Origin: Cohnella zeiphila
GTDB lineage: Bacteria; Bacillota; Bacilli; Paenibacillales; Paenibacillaceae
NCBI RefSeq assembly: GCF_014212055.1
Contig: NZ_JACJVO010000001.1
Coordinates: 129,406-193,405 of the forward strand
Direction: 5' to 3'
DNA: 64,000 nucleotides
Shown here: one piece after another, positions 27,166-35,728 of the stretch
Position numbering within the stretch: the first letter of the stretch is position 1
Layout: the number at the start of each line of letters is the position of its first letter
The notes under the pieces: generated by a model
What the model saw: only the letters and a program-made list of their open reading frames with translations
Database searches by the model: none
What the model was told of the DNA's origin: nothing
Made by a program: the position numbers and the translations under genes

Positions 27166-30100
27166 ATGTACATAAAGGAGCTGCGGATCGACGGGTTCGG
27201 AGCGCTAAGCGGCGAGAGCTGCCGGCTGGACGCGCCGCTGACGGTCGTGTTCGGACCGAATGAAGCGGGCAAAAGCACGCTTCTTCGTTTTGTCCGGACG
27301 ATGCTGTACGGGTTCGCGAACCGGGGACAGCCGGCGGAGCGCGGCGAACCGGTCCGCGGCGGCCGGCACGGAGGCCGGATCGTTCTGCTTGCGGACGACG
27401 GCCGCGAATGGGCGTTTGAGCGTTACGCCGACCTCCCCTCGCGACGCGGAGGCGCAGGAGTCGTCGTCCGGGACGAGGACGGAAATGAATGGCCGATGAC
27501 TCAGGCGGAGCTGGAGCGGAAGCTGCTCGGCGGCGTGTCGGAAAAGCTGTTCCGGCAGCTGTTCGCGGTCACGCTGGACGAGCTGCAGGAGTTACGGTCG
27601 CTGCAGGGGGAAGAGGTAGGCAACTACTTGTACCATGCCGGAATGGCCGGCGGCGCGGCGCTGACCTCGGCCGGCCGGACCATCACGGCGGAGCTGGACC
27701 GGCTGTTTAAACCGCGAGGCGAGCAGCCTGATCTGAACCGGGCGCTCACCGCGGTCCGCGAGCGCGAAGCCAAGCTGCGGGAAGTCAGGCGCGACGCGGA
27801 CCTGTACAATGAGACGGCGGCGGAACTGGCGCGGATCGAGACGGAGCTGGAGGAAGCGGACATTCGTCTGCCGGAGCTCCGAAGACGGCTCGCTTCCGTT
27901 CAGGCGGCGGTTGGTGCCAGGCAGACATGGCTTCGGCTTCGGGAGATCGAGCTCGAGGAAGCGGAGTGGGTCTCGCGTTTGAGCCGCCCGGAAGCGGAGC
28001 CGGTCGAAGAAGAAGCGCAGGCGCGTTGGGAAGCGCTGGCGGCGGATCGCGAACGGGCGGCGGAGCGGCTGCGTCAGACCGAGGAAGAACTCTCTCGTTT
28101 GCAGGAGGAGCGGAGCGGACTTCGGTGGGACGAACCGCTGCTTGAGGCGCTTGCCGACGTCGATCGGCTGGAAGCTCAGCGGGAAGCGGCGGTCGCCAGG
28201 CGGGAGGAGCTGGCGGAGCTGTCCGCAGACCTTCGATTGCAGGAGGAAACGCTCGCTGCGCTTCTAGGCCGGCTGTCTCCCGGATGGGAGGAGGCCGAGC
28301 TTCAGTCGTTCGCCTCGCTGTCCGAGCGGGAAAGGGCGAGAGCGATGCAAAGCGCCATGGCGGAGCTTCAGCGGGAATTGGAGCGTCTGAACGCGGACAT
28401 TCGCCGCATGGAACGTCAGCGGGCTGTCCAGGCCGAGAGCGAGCGGGAGGCAGCGGCGCCGGGGAGAATGATCGAAGAGAACGAAGGGACATTCGGGAAT
28501 TCGAAGGAACGAGAGAACGCTGTTGATACAGCATACTTGTTCGGGGAGTTCGTTCCTCCGGACAAAAGGGCGCTGCTGCAAGCATGGCAGGAGACGGAGG
28601 ATGAGCGGCTGTCCTGGGAACGAGCCTGGCTGGCGGCCGTTTACGCGGGCGCGGCGAACGGCGAAGGCGCATGGCCGGGTGCCGGCTTGACGCAAGAAGA
28701 AGAGCGGCACGCGGGACCGGACGAGCCTTGGCGGCAGAGGGGACGAAACTCCGATAGGGGCCGGGCGGCAACCCGGGATCGGCTCGAAGCCGGCGGGAGC
28801 CGCGCGAGCGGCATGAAGCCGGGCGGCCGGCGCAAGAGCGATCGGGCGCCGGACCGTCGGCGCGCTTGGGCCTTGGCGGCAGCGGGTCTTGCGGCGGCGT
28901 CGGCCTTGCTGGCCGCACTGGGCGGAACCGGAGGCGGAGACGCTGCCGCAGCTGCCTACGCGGCTGCGGCACTGCTGTTCGCCGCCGCCGTCTGGCTGTT
29001 CGCTCGCCGTTCGGACGTACCCGTTCCTTCCGCCTACGACCCCCTGGCCGAAGAGCGGGCGAGCGAGGCTGCGGCCGAGCTGGCACGGCGCGAACGGAAG
29101 CTGGAAGCGGCGCTTCACCGGCTGCTGCGGCATCCGGAGACGTTCATCGTCCGGCTTCGGGAAGACGCGGCTGCCGGGGACCGGACGGCGGAAGCGGGCT
29201 GGAAGGCGCTTCGCGAAGCCGTCTATGCGCGGGCGGAACAATTCGACCGCCATGAACGGGAACGGGCGGCGAGGCATGAGCAAGAGCGTCTTCGCGCCGA
29301 ATGGCGCAGGGAACGCGAGCGGCTGGAGGAGGAACGCGGCGCGGCCGCGGAGGCGGCGGAGCGTTTGCGGCGGCAGTGGGAGGGTTGGCTGGCGGAGCGC
29401 AAGCTGCCCGCCGGTCTGGCCCCCGAGCTGCTGCCGGAGCTGTTCCCGCTCGCCGAGCAGGCGCTGCAGACGCTGCGGCAGCGCGGGCGTCTTGCCGTGC
29501 GCGCGGCGCAGCTCACGGCTTCATCGGCGGCGTTCGAAGCGGCCGCCGCGGACCTCCTGGCGGCGTTCCCGCCGCCGCCAGAAGCTTCCGGCGACGCGGC
29601 GCTCGCCGTGAAGCTGCTGCACGTTCGCGCCCGGCGCGAACGCGAGACGGCGGCCGAAGCCCGCCGTCTGGATGCGCGGCTTCGCGAGGCGGAAGCCGCG
29701 CGAAACGCCGCCCTCGCCGCCGCGTCGCGGGCGGCGCAAGCGATCGCCGGCGCGCTGGACGCCGCCGGCGAACCGGACGAAGCCGCCTACGAACGGCGGC
29801 TTCGGGTGGACGCGCGGCGCCGGGCGCTGGCGCGCGAGCGCCGCGAAGCGCAGCTGCGGCTCGCGGCCGGACGCGACGCGTCCGCGCTCGCCGAGCTGAC
29901 AAGCTTGCTAGCGCGGCATGACGAAGCCGCGTTGGCGGCGCTTCTGGCGGAGGCGCAGGGCGAGCTGCGCGAGCAGGAGGCGTGGCGCACGGAGCGGCTC
30001 GACCGGCGAGGCAGGCTGGCGGAGCAGCTGGAGCGGCTGCGCCGGGAAGCGGAGACGGACGAAGCCGCGGTCTCGCTGACGGAGCTCGAGAGCGAGCTGG

Positions 30101-30639
30101 AGCGGCTGGCGGATCGGTACGCGGTCTGGTCGATCTGCGCCGAGCTGATTCGGAGGACGAAGGCGGTGTTCGAAGAGGAGCGCCAGCCGGAGGTGCTTCG
30201 CCGGGCCTCGCGGTACTTCGCGGCGATGACGGAAGAGGCGTACGTCCGGATGGCCGCTCCGGGAGACTCGGCTTCCTTGCTGGCGGAGACGGCTGACCGG
30301 CAGTGGGTGGACAGCGCGTTCCTGAGCCGGGGGACGAGAGAGCAGATGTTCCTCGCGCTCCGGTTCGCGCTGGCGGGAGCGACATCGCCCGAGACCGCGC
30401 TGCCGCTGCTGCTGGACGATCTGTTCGTGCACTTCGACGGCGCGCGGCTCCGTTCGGCCGCCCGGGTGCTCGGCGAGCTGTCCAAGGAGCGCCAGATCGT
30501 GCTTTTTACATGCCACGAGCATGTGGCCGACACGATCGCCGCTTCGGTTCCGCAGGCCAATCGGGTCAGGATGGAACGGAAGGGGGCCGCGGCGGAAGCT
30601 TCCGGTCTTTTCCCATCAGCATCATCCAGCCGAGGCTGA
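27166..30639 (+). CDS. yhaN: YhaN/SbcC-like AAA ATPase
   Basis: Rad50/SMC-type ATPase partner of the YhaO-like nuclease, 1157 residues. Walker A is GPNEAGKST (residues 30-38); the C-terminal lobe carries the LSRGTREQMFLAL signature and Walker B LPLLLDDLF, followed by the H-loop region LFTCHEH. Long Arg/Glu/Ala-rich coiled coils lie between. Two hydrophobic segments (about residues 564-612, ALAAAGLAAASALLAAL and the AAALLFAAAVWLF stretch) in the middle suggest a membrane hairpin, as reported for YhaN-type proteins. The start could be GTG 27157 or ATG 27166, both served by GGAGGAGGG; ATG matches the family start MYIKELRI. The 3' end overlaps the convergent YkvI-like gene by 74 bp. Confidence 0.85.
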   Translation: MYIKELRIDGFGALSGESCRLDAPLTVVFGPNEAGKSTLLRFVRTMLYGFANRGQPAERGEPVRGGRHGGRIVLLADDGREWAFERYADLPSRRGGAGVVVRDEDGNEWPMTQAELERKLLGGVSEKLFRQLFAVTLDELQELRSLQGEEVGNYLYHAGMAGGAALTSAGRTITAELDRLFKPRGEQPDLNRALTAVREREAKLREVRRDADLYNETAAELARIETELEEADIRLPELRRRLASVQAAVGARQTWLRLREIELEEAEWVSRLSRPEAEPVEEEAQARWEALAADRERAAERLRQTEEELSRLQEERSGLRWDEPLLEALADVDRLEAQREAAVARREELAELSADLRLQEETLAALLGRLSPGWEEAELQSFASLSERERARAMQSAMAELQRELERLNADIRRMERQRAVQAESEREAAAPGRMIEENEGTFGNSKERENAVDTAYLFGEFVPPDKRALLQAWQETEDERLSWERAWLAAVYAGAANGEGAWPGAGLTQEEERHAGPDEPWRQRGRNSDRGRAATRDRLEAGGSRASGMKPGGRRKSDRAPDRRRAWALAAAGLAAASALLAALGGTGGGDAAAAAYAAAALLFAAAVWLFARRSDVPVPSAYDPLAEERASEAAAELARRERKLEAALHRLLRHPETFIVRLREDAAAGDRTAEAGWKALREAVYARAEQFDRHERERAARHEQERLRAEWRRERERLEEERGAAAEAAERLRRQWEGWLAERKLPAGLAPELLPELFPLAEQALQTLRQRGRLAVRAAQLTASSAAFEAAAADLLAAFPPPPEASGDAALAVKLLHVRARRERETAAEARRLDARLREAEAARNAALAAASRAAQAIAGALDAAGEPDEAAYERRLRVDARRRALARERREAQLRLAAGRDASALAELTSLLARHDEAALAALLAEAQGELREQEAWRTERLDRRGRLAEQLERLRREAETDEAAVSLTELESELERLADRYAVWSICAELIRRTKAVFEEERQPEVLRRASRYFAAMTEEAYVRMAAPGDSASLLAETADRQWVDSAFLSRGTREQMFLALRFALAGATSPETALPLLLDDLFVHFDGARLRSAARVLGELSKERQIVLFTCHEHVADTIAASVPQANRVRMERKGAAAEASGLFPSASSSRG

Positions 30640-31624
30640 GCATGCCGAACACCGGGTACAAGGTGGACAGGAGCGGGCCGAAGCCGAACTGGCCGGCAAC
30701 GAAGCAAAACAGGAGAACGAGCAGCGTCAGCCATGCCTGGGACACCCGGAACCGCTCCTGAAGCTGAAGCGTCAGCCCGTAGATGTCCGCCACGAGCGTC
30801 GTGAAGATCTCCATGAAGATCAGAAAAACGAAAATATAATGAATCCAAGGACCGACCTCCCGGGCGATGCCGCCCATCGGGATGTCGAACTGGCGCACGT
30901 CCGGCATGCGGGTCGACAAGGTCAGGTGGCCGGCCATCAGCATCACGCCGATGCCGATGCCGCCGAGCCAGGCGCCTCTTTTGAGCACGACGGGGTCTTT
31001 GACCGAAGCGCCGACCGGAACGAGCACCGCCTGCGACATCGACAGGTTGAAGGCGGCGTACAGGAAAGGCGACATCCAAGCGGCCCAAGGGGACAAGTCC
31101 GTTCGCAGCGTCAGCCAGCGGTCCGCTCCGGGCCCGTTCAGCGAGTGGACGACGAGCACGGCCGTGAAAATCAGCATGATCGGAACGACGATCGTGTTGA
31201 TGCTGAGGATCGCGTTCATCCCTTTGCGCAGCAGCAGGAAGCAGGCAAGCATCGTCACGAGCAGGCCGGTCTGATAGCTGAGGTTCAGATGCTCGGAGAA
31301 GATCGATCCGGCGCCCGCCAGCATGACGGCGTTGACGCCGAGCAGGACGATCAGCATCAGCTGGCTGACCCAGACGCCCATCTTCTCTCCGAACAGATGC
31401 TTGTTCAAATCCTCGTAAGATTTCGCCCCGAGATTGGCGGCGAGGAGCATCATTTTCGCTCCGAGCCACACGAACAGGAGCGTCGATGTCAGGATCATCA
31501 GCGCGCCCCAGTGGCCGAACCGGGTAAAAAACTGCATCACTTCCCGTCCGGTGGCGAACCCCGCGCCGACAACGGTTCCGATAAACGTAAAGGCGATTTG
31601 CAAGCTTCGACCCCAAGACCTCAT
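30566..31624 (-). CDS. YkvI-family membrane transporter
   Basis: Polytopic membrane protein of 352 residues with about ten helices, in the YkvI/APC-like group. The N-terminal block TFIGTVVGAGFATGREVMQFF is characteristic, with the unwound GAGFATG of LeuT-fold transporters in helix 1. No substrate is known for the family with certainty; amino acid transport is an inference from the fold. ATG 31624 follows GGGAGG by nine bases. Its last 74 bp overlap the end of yhaN on the other strand, so both C-termini are constrained by the same DNA. Confidence 0.78.
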   Translation of the reverse strand: MRSWGRSLQIAFTFIGTVVGAGFATGREVMQFFTRFGHWGALMILTSTLLFVWLGAKMMLLAANLGAKSYEDLNKHLFGEKMGVWVSQLMLIVLLGVNAVMLAGAGSIFSEHLNLSYQTGLLVTMLACFLLLRKGMNAILSINTIVVPIMLIFTAVLVVHSLNGPGADRWLTLRTDLSPWAAWMSPFLYAAFNLSMSQAVLVPVGASVKDPVVLKRGAWLGGIGIGVMLMAGHLTLSTRMPDVRQFDIPMGGIAREVGPWIHYIFVFLIFMEIFTTLVADIYGLTLQLQERFRVSQAWLTLLVLLFCFVAGQFGFGPLLSTLYPVFGMLSLGWMMLMGKDRKLPPRPPSVPS

Positions 31625-31739
31625 ATGACGGAACCTCCCGACGGTTTGTCCGCGTTCTCTTACCAGTTTATGAGCGCGGGCGGACATGCATGACATGGGA
31701 AGCGAGGCTTCGTCGATTCGGATAGGTGGAAATTGGAAA

Positions 31740-33035
31740 ATGGCGTTATTTACGGTGATCGCGGTCTTTCTCGTTACGATGTACCTTGTGATTCGCAAGC
31801 CCCGGCGCTGGCATGAGGCAGCGTTCGCGGCGCCGGCGGCGGCACTGCTGCTCGCCGCGGGCTTGATCCGTTGGGAGGACGCGGCGTACATCTGGCGCCT
31901 CGTCTGGAACGCGACGCTGTCGCTGATCGGCATCATGATGCTGGCCGCGGTGCTGGACGATATCGGCTTTTTCCGGTGGGCCGCCCTTCATATCGTACGC
32001 CGGTACCACCATCGGAAAATGTTGCTGCTGATCGGGCTCGCGGGGCTGTCCTGCCTAATGTCGACCTTCTTCAACAACGACGGAACGGTTCTGATCATGA
32101 CGCCGATCGTGCTGGAGACGACGGCGCTTCTCGGGATGGGGCTGCAGGCGAGGCTGGCTTATTTGCTGGCAGTCGGCTTCATGGCGGATACGGGCAGCGC
32201 CACGCTGCTGGTCAGCAATCTGACGAACATTCTGATGTCGGACTCGTTCGGCATTACGTTCGGAGATTATGCGAGGCATATGGCAGGGCCGGGACTCGTT
32301 GCCGCGGCGGCGACGATCGTCGTTCTGACGTTGTCTTTCCGGGGAGCGATTCGGCGGGACGGGCAGGAGACGCGGGCGCAAGCGATTTTTCCGGAACCGG
32401 CCGCAGCGCTGAAGGACAGGGGGGTGTTCCGGTTCTCGTGGCTGGTGCTCGCGCTCATCCTCGCCGGGTATGCGTTATCCGGCAAGCTTGGCATTCCGGT
32501 GTCGGCCGTCGCCTGCGGCGGCTCGTTCGCCCTATGGGTTCTCGCCGCTTGGCGCGGCAGCGTCGATACGCGGGAAGTCGTGCGAAGAACGCCTTGGCTG
32601 ATTGTCGTGTTCGCCTTATCGATGTATTTGGTCGTTTACGGCCTGTATCTTCACGGAGCGACGGACGGATTCCGGCACTTGCTGGACTCCGCCGTTCATG
32701 GAGGAGAGGCGTCGGCGGTTTTCGGCTCCGGCTTGCTGTTCTCGTTGTTGGCATCGGTGCTGAACAACTTGCCGGCCGTATTGATCTCGTCGCTGTCGAT
32801 CCACCAGATCCAAGGTCCGGCCTCGCTTCCGTTCGCGGCCCTGATCGGCTTATCGATCGGCGCCAAGCTGACCCCGATCGGATCGCTCGCCACGCTGCTC
32901 TGGATGGACTTGCTGCGCGCGGAAGGCGTCGAGATCGGCTGGGGACTTTATGTCCGCCGCGCGGTTCAGATCATCCTGCCGGTGCTGGCGATGGCGCTCG
33001 CGGTTCTTTGGCTCCAGACGCTGCTCACGGGTTGA
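31740..33035 (+). CDS. ArsB/NhaD-type ion transporter
   Basis: Polytopic anion or ion:proton transporter of the ArsB/SLC13 superfamily, about 431 residues with 10-12 helices. Blocks typical of ArsB are MSTFFNNDGTVLIMTPIV in the first half and LNNLPAVLISSLS in the second, the paired NND/NNLPA re-entrant regions, plus GAKLTPIGSLATLLW. Whether the substrate is arsenite is unproven: no arsR or arsC gene is near. ATG 31740 is preferred (GGTGG ten bases upstream, membrane helix starts at once); in-frame ATGs at 31686 and 31695 would add a hydrophilic leader. It overlaps the convergent gene at 33025 by 11 bp. Confidence 0.75.
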   Translation: MALFTVIAVFLVTMYLVIRKPRRWHEAAFAAPAAALLLAAGLIRWEDAAYIWRLVWNATLSLIGIMMLAAVLDDIGFFRWAALHIVRRYHHRKMLLLIGLAGLSCLMSTFFNNDGTVLIMTPIVLETTALLGMGLQARLAYLLAVGFMADTGSATLLVSNLTNILMSDSFGITFGDYARHMAGPGLVAAAATIVVLTLSFRGAIRRDGQETRAQAIFPEPAAALKDRGVFRFSWLVLALILAGYALSGKLGIPVSAVACGGSFALWVLAAWRGSVDTREVVRRTPWLIVVFALSMYLVVYGLYLHGATDGFRHLLDSAVHGGEASAVFGSGLLFSLLASVLNNLPAVLISSLSIHQIQGPASLPFAALIGLSIGAKLTPIGSLATLLWMDLLRAEGVEIGWGLYVRRAVQIILPVLAMALAVLWLQTLLTG

Positions 33036-33672
33036 ATTCGCCGATCAGCTTGATGGACACGACCATTTGCGCGGCAGGCTCCAGATCGATCTTGAGCAAA
33101 CCGCCCTCGACCGGCTCGGAAAGCACCCTCGTCTCGGACGCGAACGGAAGCCCGAGCGTTCCGGCCGCTTGTTTGCCGCGTTGCCCCACTCCGATGTCGA
33201 GGAGCCCCGAGTCCGCGCCGGGCTTGGACACTTCGACGTAGACGACAGAGCTTCCCGGCCCGAAACCGACCGTCGCAACATCGTATTCGGCCATGTGAAC
33301 GGTTCCTCCCGCGGTCGGCAGATCGTACTCCGAGGCGGAAGATCCCAGGCGTTTGTCGACTTCGCTTTGTTTCATGCCGAGCGCGAGGCCGGCCAGCGTC
33401 GGGTTCCGGGAATCGAAGGCGACGTCGGACGGAGAGTCCCTTTCGTCGCGGGACGCCGCCGCGGCGTCTACCGGATGCTTGCCGGCGTCGGCCGGAGGCG
33501 CGTTCCCTCCGATCGATAGCGGAATAACCGTATCGGAAAAAAGCGGCTTGGCGGCATCGGGGGAGCCGGACCGGCCGGCCGGCTTTTCGTTGGAGGGAAC
33601 GCACAGGACGAGCGCGGCGAACAGCAGGACGACGCCGGCCGTAGTCCCGGCCGGCCTCCAGGGAACGTTCAT
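33025..33672 (-). CDS. Exported protein of unknown function
   Basis: 215 residues. An N-terminal hydrophobic segment (residues about 10-25, TAGVVLLFAALVLCV) is a signal peptide or anchor; the LVLC sequence is not a convincing lipobox. A disordered Pro/Ala/Ser-rich linker (about 28-90) leads to a small domain with LAGLALGMKQSEVDKRLG, reminiscent of the GM-x-x-x-EV motif of SmpA/BamE-like and DUF4309-like exported domains. AAAGGCGG lies seven bases before the ATG. It converges on the ArsB-like gene with an 11-bp overlap. I cannot assign a function. Confidence 0.65.
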   Translation of the reverse strand: MNVPWRPAGTTAGVVLLFAALVLCVPSNEKPAGRSGSPDAAKPLFSDTVIPLSIGGNAPPADAGKHPVDAAAASRDERDSPSDVAFDSRNPTLAGLALGMKQSEVDKRLGSSASEYDLPTAGGTVHMAEYDVATVGFGPGSSVVYVEVSKPGADSGLLDIGVGQRGKQAAGTLGLPFASETRVLSEPVEGGLLKIDLEPAAQMVVSIKLIGEFNP

Positions 33673-33888
33673 CGGACGACCGCCTTTCCATGTTCTCTTA
33701 TCTATAACGACCCTTAAAAGTCGCGAAAAGTTTCACCCGTTTGCCAAAATGCGGCAAAATAGGTTCCCGGGTCTTAGCGGTTAGGTATTTGGTCCCGGTC
33801 CTGCGGCGCTTGAACGGAGCCGGATCCCTTGCGCGGATGGGCTTCGATATGATACGTTAAACGGAAAAGAATGGGCGGGTGAGAGCGA

Positions 33889-34458
33889 ATGGACATTTTA
33901 AAGGAAAGGATTTTGCGCGAAGCGACCGTCGTCAACGCCGATGTGTTGAAGCTGGATTCGCTTCTCAACCATGGAGTCGATCCCGAGCTGACGATGGAGA
34001 TGGGCAAGGAATTCGCGAAACGGTTCGCGGGCCGGACGATTACGAAGGTCATTACGGTCGAGTCGTCGGGCATTCCCGTCGCGTTCGCGACGGCTTACTC
34101 GCTGGGCGTTCCGCTTGTGTTCGCGCGCCGGAAGAAGACGCTTCTCGGGGACGCGGACGCCTACGTGGAACGGGTACCGTCCTTCACCAAAGGGATCGTC
34201 ACCGATCTGATCGTCTCCAGGAACCTTCTCGCGCCGGAAGACTCGGTGCTGTTCATCGACGACATTATCGCCAACGGAGACGCGGCAAGAGGGCTGCTCA
34301 AGATCGTCGAGCAATCGGGCGCCAAAGTGGCGGGGATCGGCATCGTGCTGGAGAAGTCCTTTCAGGCCGGCGGGCGAACGTTGCGCGAACTGGGCTACAA
34401 GGTCGAATCGCTGGTACGGATCTCTTCTCTCGAAGGCAACGAGATCGTATTCGAATAG
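33889..34458 (+). CDS. xpt: Xanthine phosphoribosyltransferase
   Basis: Purine salvage enzyme that makes XMP from xanthine and PRPP. 189 residues, close to the 194 of B. subtilis Xpt. The PRPP-binding loop is VLFIDDIIANGDAA; the N-terminus MDILKERILREATVV and the ESSGIPVAFATA block are family-typical. GGTGAGAGCGA lies before the ATG. In many Firmicutes xpt has a guanine riboswitch and is followed by pbuX. Neither is present here: the 216-bp leader shows no purine-riboswitch core, and the next gene is unrelated, so regulation must differ. Confidence 0.93.
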   Translation: MDILKERILREATVVNADVLKLDSLLNHGVDPELTMEMGKEFAKRFAGRTITKVITVESSGIPVAFATAYSLGVPLVFARRKKTLLGDADAYVERVPSFTKGIVTDLIVSRNLLAPEDSVLFIDDIIANGDAARGLLKIVEQSGAKVAGIGIVLEKSFQAGGRTLRELGYKVESLVRISSLEGNEIVFE

Positions 34459-34511
34459 GGGGATCGCCGTCCGAGGGGACGATTCCCATGGGCGAACCGG
34501 GCTTGTGTCTC

Positions 34512-34540
34512 TTTTCGGATGGGCGATCCTGCTTTATAAT
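34512..34540 (+). promoter_or_regulatory. Promoter of the 109-residue unknown protein
   Basis: A perfect TATAAT (34535-34540) has TTTTCG (34512-34517) 17 bp upstream as a weak -35. Confidence 0.5.
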
Positions 34541-34573
34541 GAGGGTAAGTCGCAAAAGGGAGGCGAGCAGGAG

Positions 34574-34903
34574 ATGGACAACAACCTTCATCCGTCGCTG
34601 GAGTTCTTCATGGATAAACTGGACCACGCCAAGAACCACTTCGAACGCGCGCTCGACTGCAAGCATACCGAATTCGACGATCTGTATCCCTACATGATCG
34701 AGCATCCGCAATTTTTCTGGTACAAACGATATGTCGCTTGGTCCGAGCTGCTGACCATCGTCAAGCTGTGCGACGAGCTGAATATTCCGTGGACGGAACG
34801 GTTCACGGACCGTCAGGCCGAATACGTGCGCGGACGCGTCATGTCCGGCAAAGTGCTGGATTATTGGTACGAGACGAACGAGACGCGGGAACACGTCGGC
34901 TGA
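34574..34903 (+). CDS. Conserved-looking small soluble protein, function unknown
   Basis: 109 residues, acidic and rich in aromatic residues (FFWYKRYVAWSELL, DYWYETNET). No signal peptide or membrane helix. The ATG 34574 follows GGGAGG by ten bases and a promoter with TATAAT lies 34 bp upstream. A terminator follows the stop. The even codon use and complete expression signals favour a real gene. I do not recognise the family. Confidence 0.65.
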   Translation: MDNNLHPSLEFFMDKLDHAKNHFERALDCKHTEFDDLYPYMIEHPQFFWYKRYVAWSELLTIVKLCDELNIPWTERFTDRQAEYVRGRVMSGKVLDYWYETNETREHVG

Positions 34904-34931
34904 GCGGCGTACTCGACGCATCCCCAAGAAC

Positions 34932-34972
34932 GACCCGCCCCGGACGAGAGCCGTCTTGGGCGGGTTTCGTTT
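34932..34972 (+). terminator. Terminator after the 109-residue protein gene
   Basis: GACCCGCCC pairs with GGGCGGGT, followed by TTCGTTT. Confidence 0.75.
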
Positions 34973-34990
34973 GAAGAAAGGAGAACCTCC

Positions 34991-35242
34991 ATGATATCCG
35001 AAGAACAATTGGACAAGTACCGCCTGGACGGAACGAAGGTCCGTGTCGTCCGCGACGTGCTGGAGATCAACGACGTCGTCGGCTTCGTGGTGGCTTGGGA
35101 CGACGAGAGCATGCTTATTCGCCGTCCGAACCGCCGCGTCGTCAAGCTGAAGCGCGCTTACGCGATCGCTCCGGCCTCGGAGCCGCGCGCCGTTCCGTTG
35201 ACCGACAAGGCGGAAGAGAGGCTGGAAGAAGACGAGGCTTGA
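34991..35242 (+). CDS. Small protein of unknown function, 83 residues
   Basis: A short soluble protein beginning MISEEQLDKYRLDG, with a beta-rich centre (VVGFVVAWDDESMLIRRPNRRVVKL) that could form a small Sm- or SH3-like barrel, and an acidic tail (EERLEEDEA). AAGGAG lies seven bases before the ATG. Conserved-looking start and codon use suggest a real gene. Any fold assignment is a guess; the function is not known. It ends 50 bp before the tRNA-Leu promoter. Confidence 0.65.
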   Translation: MISEEQLDKYRLDGTKVRVVRDVLEINDVVGFVVAWDDESMLIRRPNRRVVKLKRAYAIAPASEPRAVPLTDKAEERLEEDEA

Positions 35243-35291
35243 GCCTCGTCCGGGCCCATATTGACTGAATATTAGAACTTTCCCTGACGCC

Positions 35292-35321
35292 TTGACTTCG
35301 TTTCCGGCCCCGTGCTATTAT
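35292..35321 (+). promoter_or_regulatory. tRNA-Leu promoter
   Basis: TTGACT (35292-35297) and TATTAT (35316-35321) are 18 bp apart, about 80 bp before the tRNA. Confidence 0.7.
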
Positions 35322-35400
35322 AAGTCTCGTGATTGCGACGGACAAGCCGGCGGACGTAAGGAAGCTAGGCAGTCTGCAAGTCGCATCGCGAGTCAAATAT

Positions 35401-35488
<88 letters not shown>

Positions 35489-35499
35489 TACTTAAAGCG

Positions 35500-35535
35500 A
35501 AACTCTTCGATAAATCGGGGAGTTTATTTTTATTT
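35500..35535 (+). terminator. tRNA-Leu terminator
   Basis: AAACTC pairs with GAGTTT around an inner CGAT/ATCG helix, followed by ATTTTTATTT. Confidence 0.8.
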
Positions 35536-35614
35536 ATATGATGCGCGAATAATTGACCTAAAACGAATAATGAGGTCCGTTTGCCCTAATATTTTCGAAA
35601 TATCCCCCGACGGC

Positions 35615-35640
35615 ATCCCCCGTTGAGGGGATTTTTTTTT
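35615..35640 (+). terminator. Stand-alone terminator in the leader of the SLH protein gene
   Basis: ATCCCC pairs with GGGGAT around CGTTGA and is followed by nine T residues. It lies 80 bp after the tRNA terminator and 90 bp before the surface-protein start, where no gene ends. It may be an attenuator. A palindrome ATATTT-TCGA-AATAT-like sequence lies at about 35590-35604. The 240 bp between the tRNA and the surface gene hold nothing else that I recognise. Confidence 0.7.
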
Positions 35641-35728
35641 GCTCGTTCGACTTTATGATGGGAAGGGTGAAGAAATTGCGGAAGATCGGCAAGCGGATTC
35701 GTTTTTGAGAAAGGTGAGTGAGCATTTT

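Noticed and set aside
26801..27175. Open frame over the 26.9-kb repeat array with repeated SFEIPF units
   Set aside because: The peptide repeat is only the DNA repeat read in one frame; frames over the 11-kb array give RNPxRSG instead, so protein sequence is not conserved.
27785..30385. Long Arg/Pro/Ala-rich minus-strand frames opposite yhaN
   Set aside because: Composition is what the complement of a GC-rich coiled-coil gene gives; no motif or start signal.
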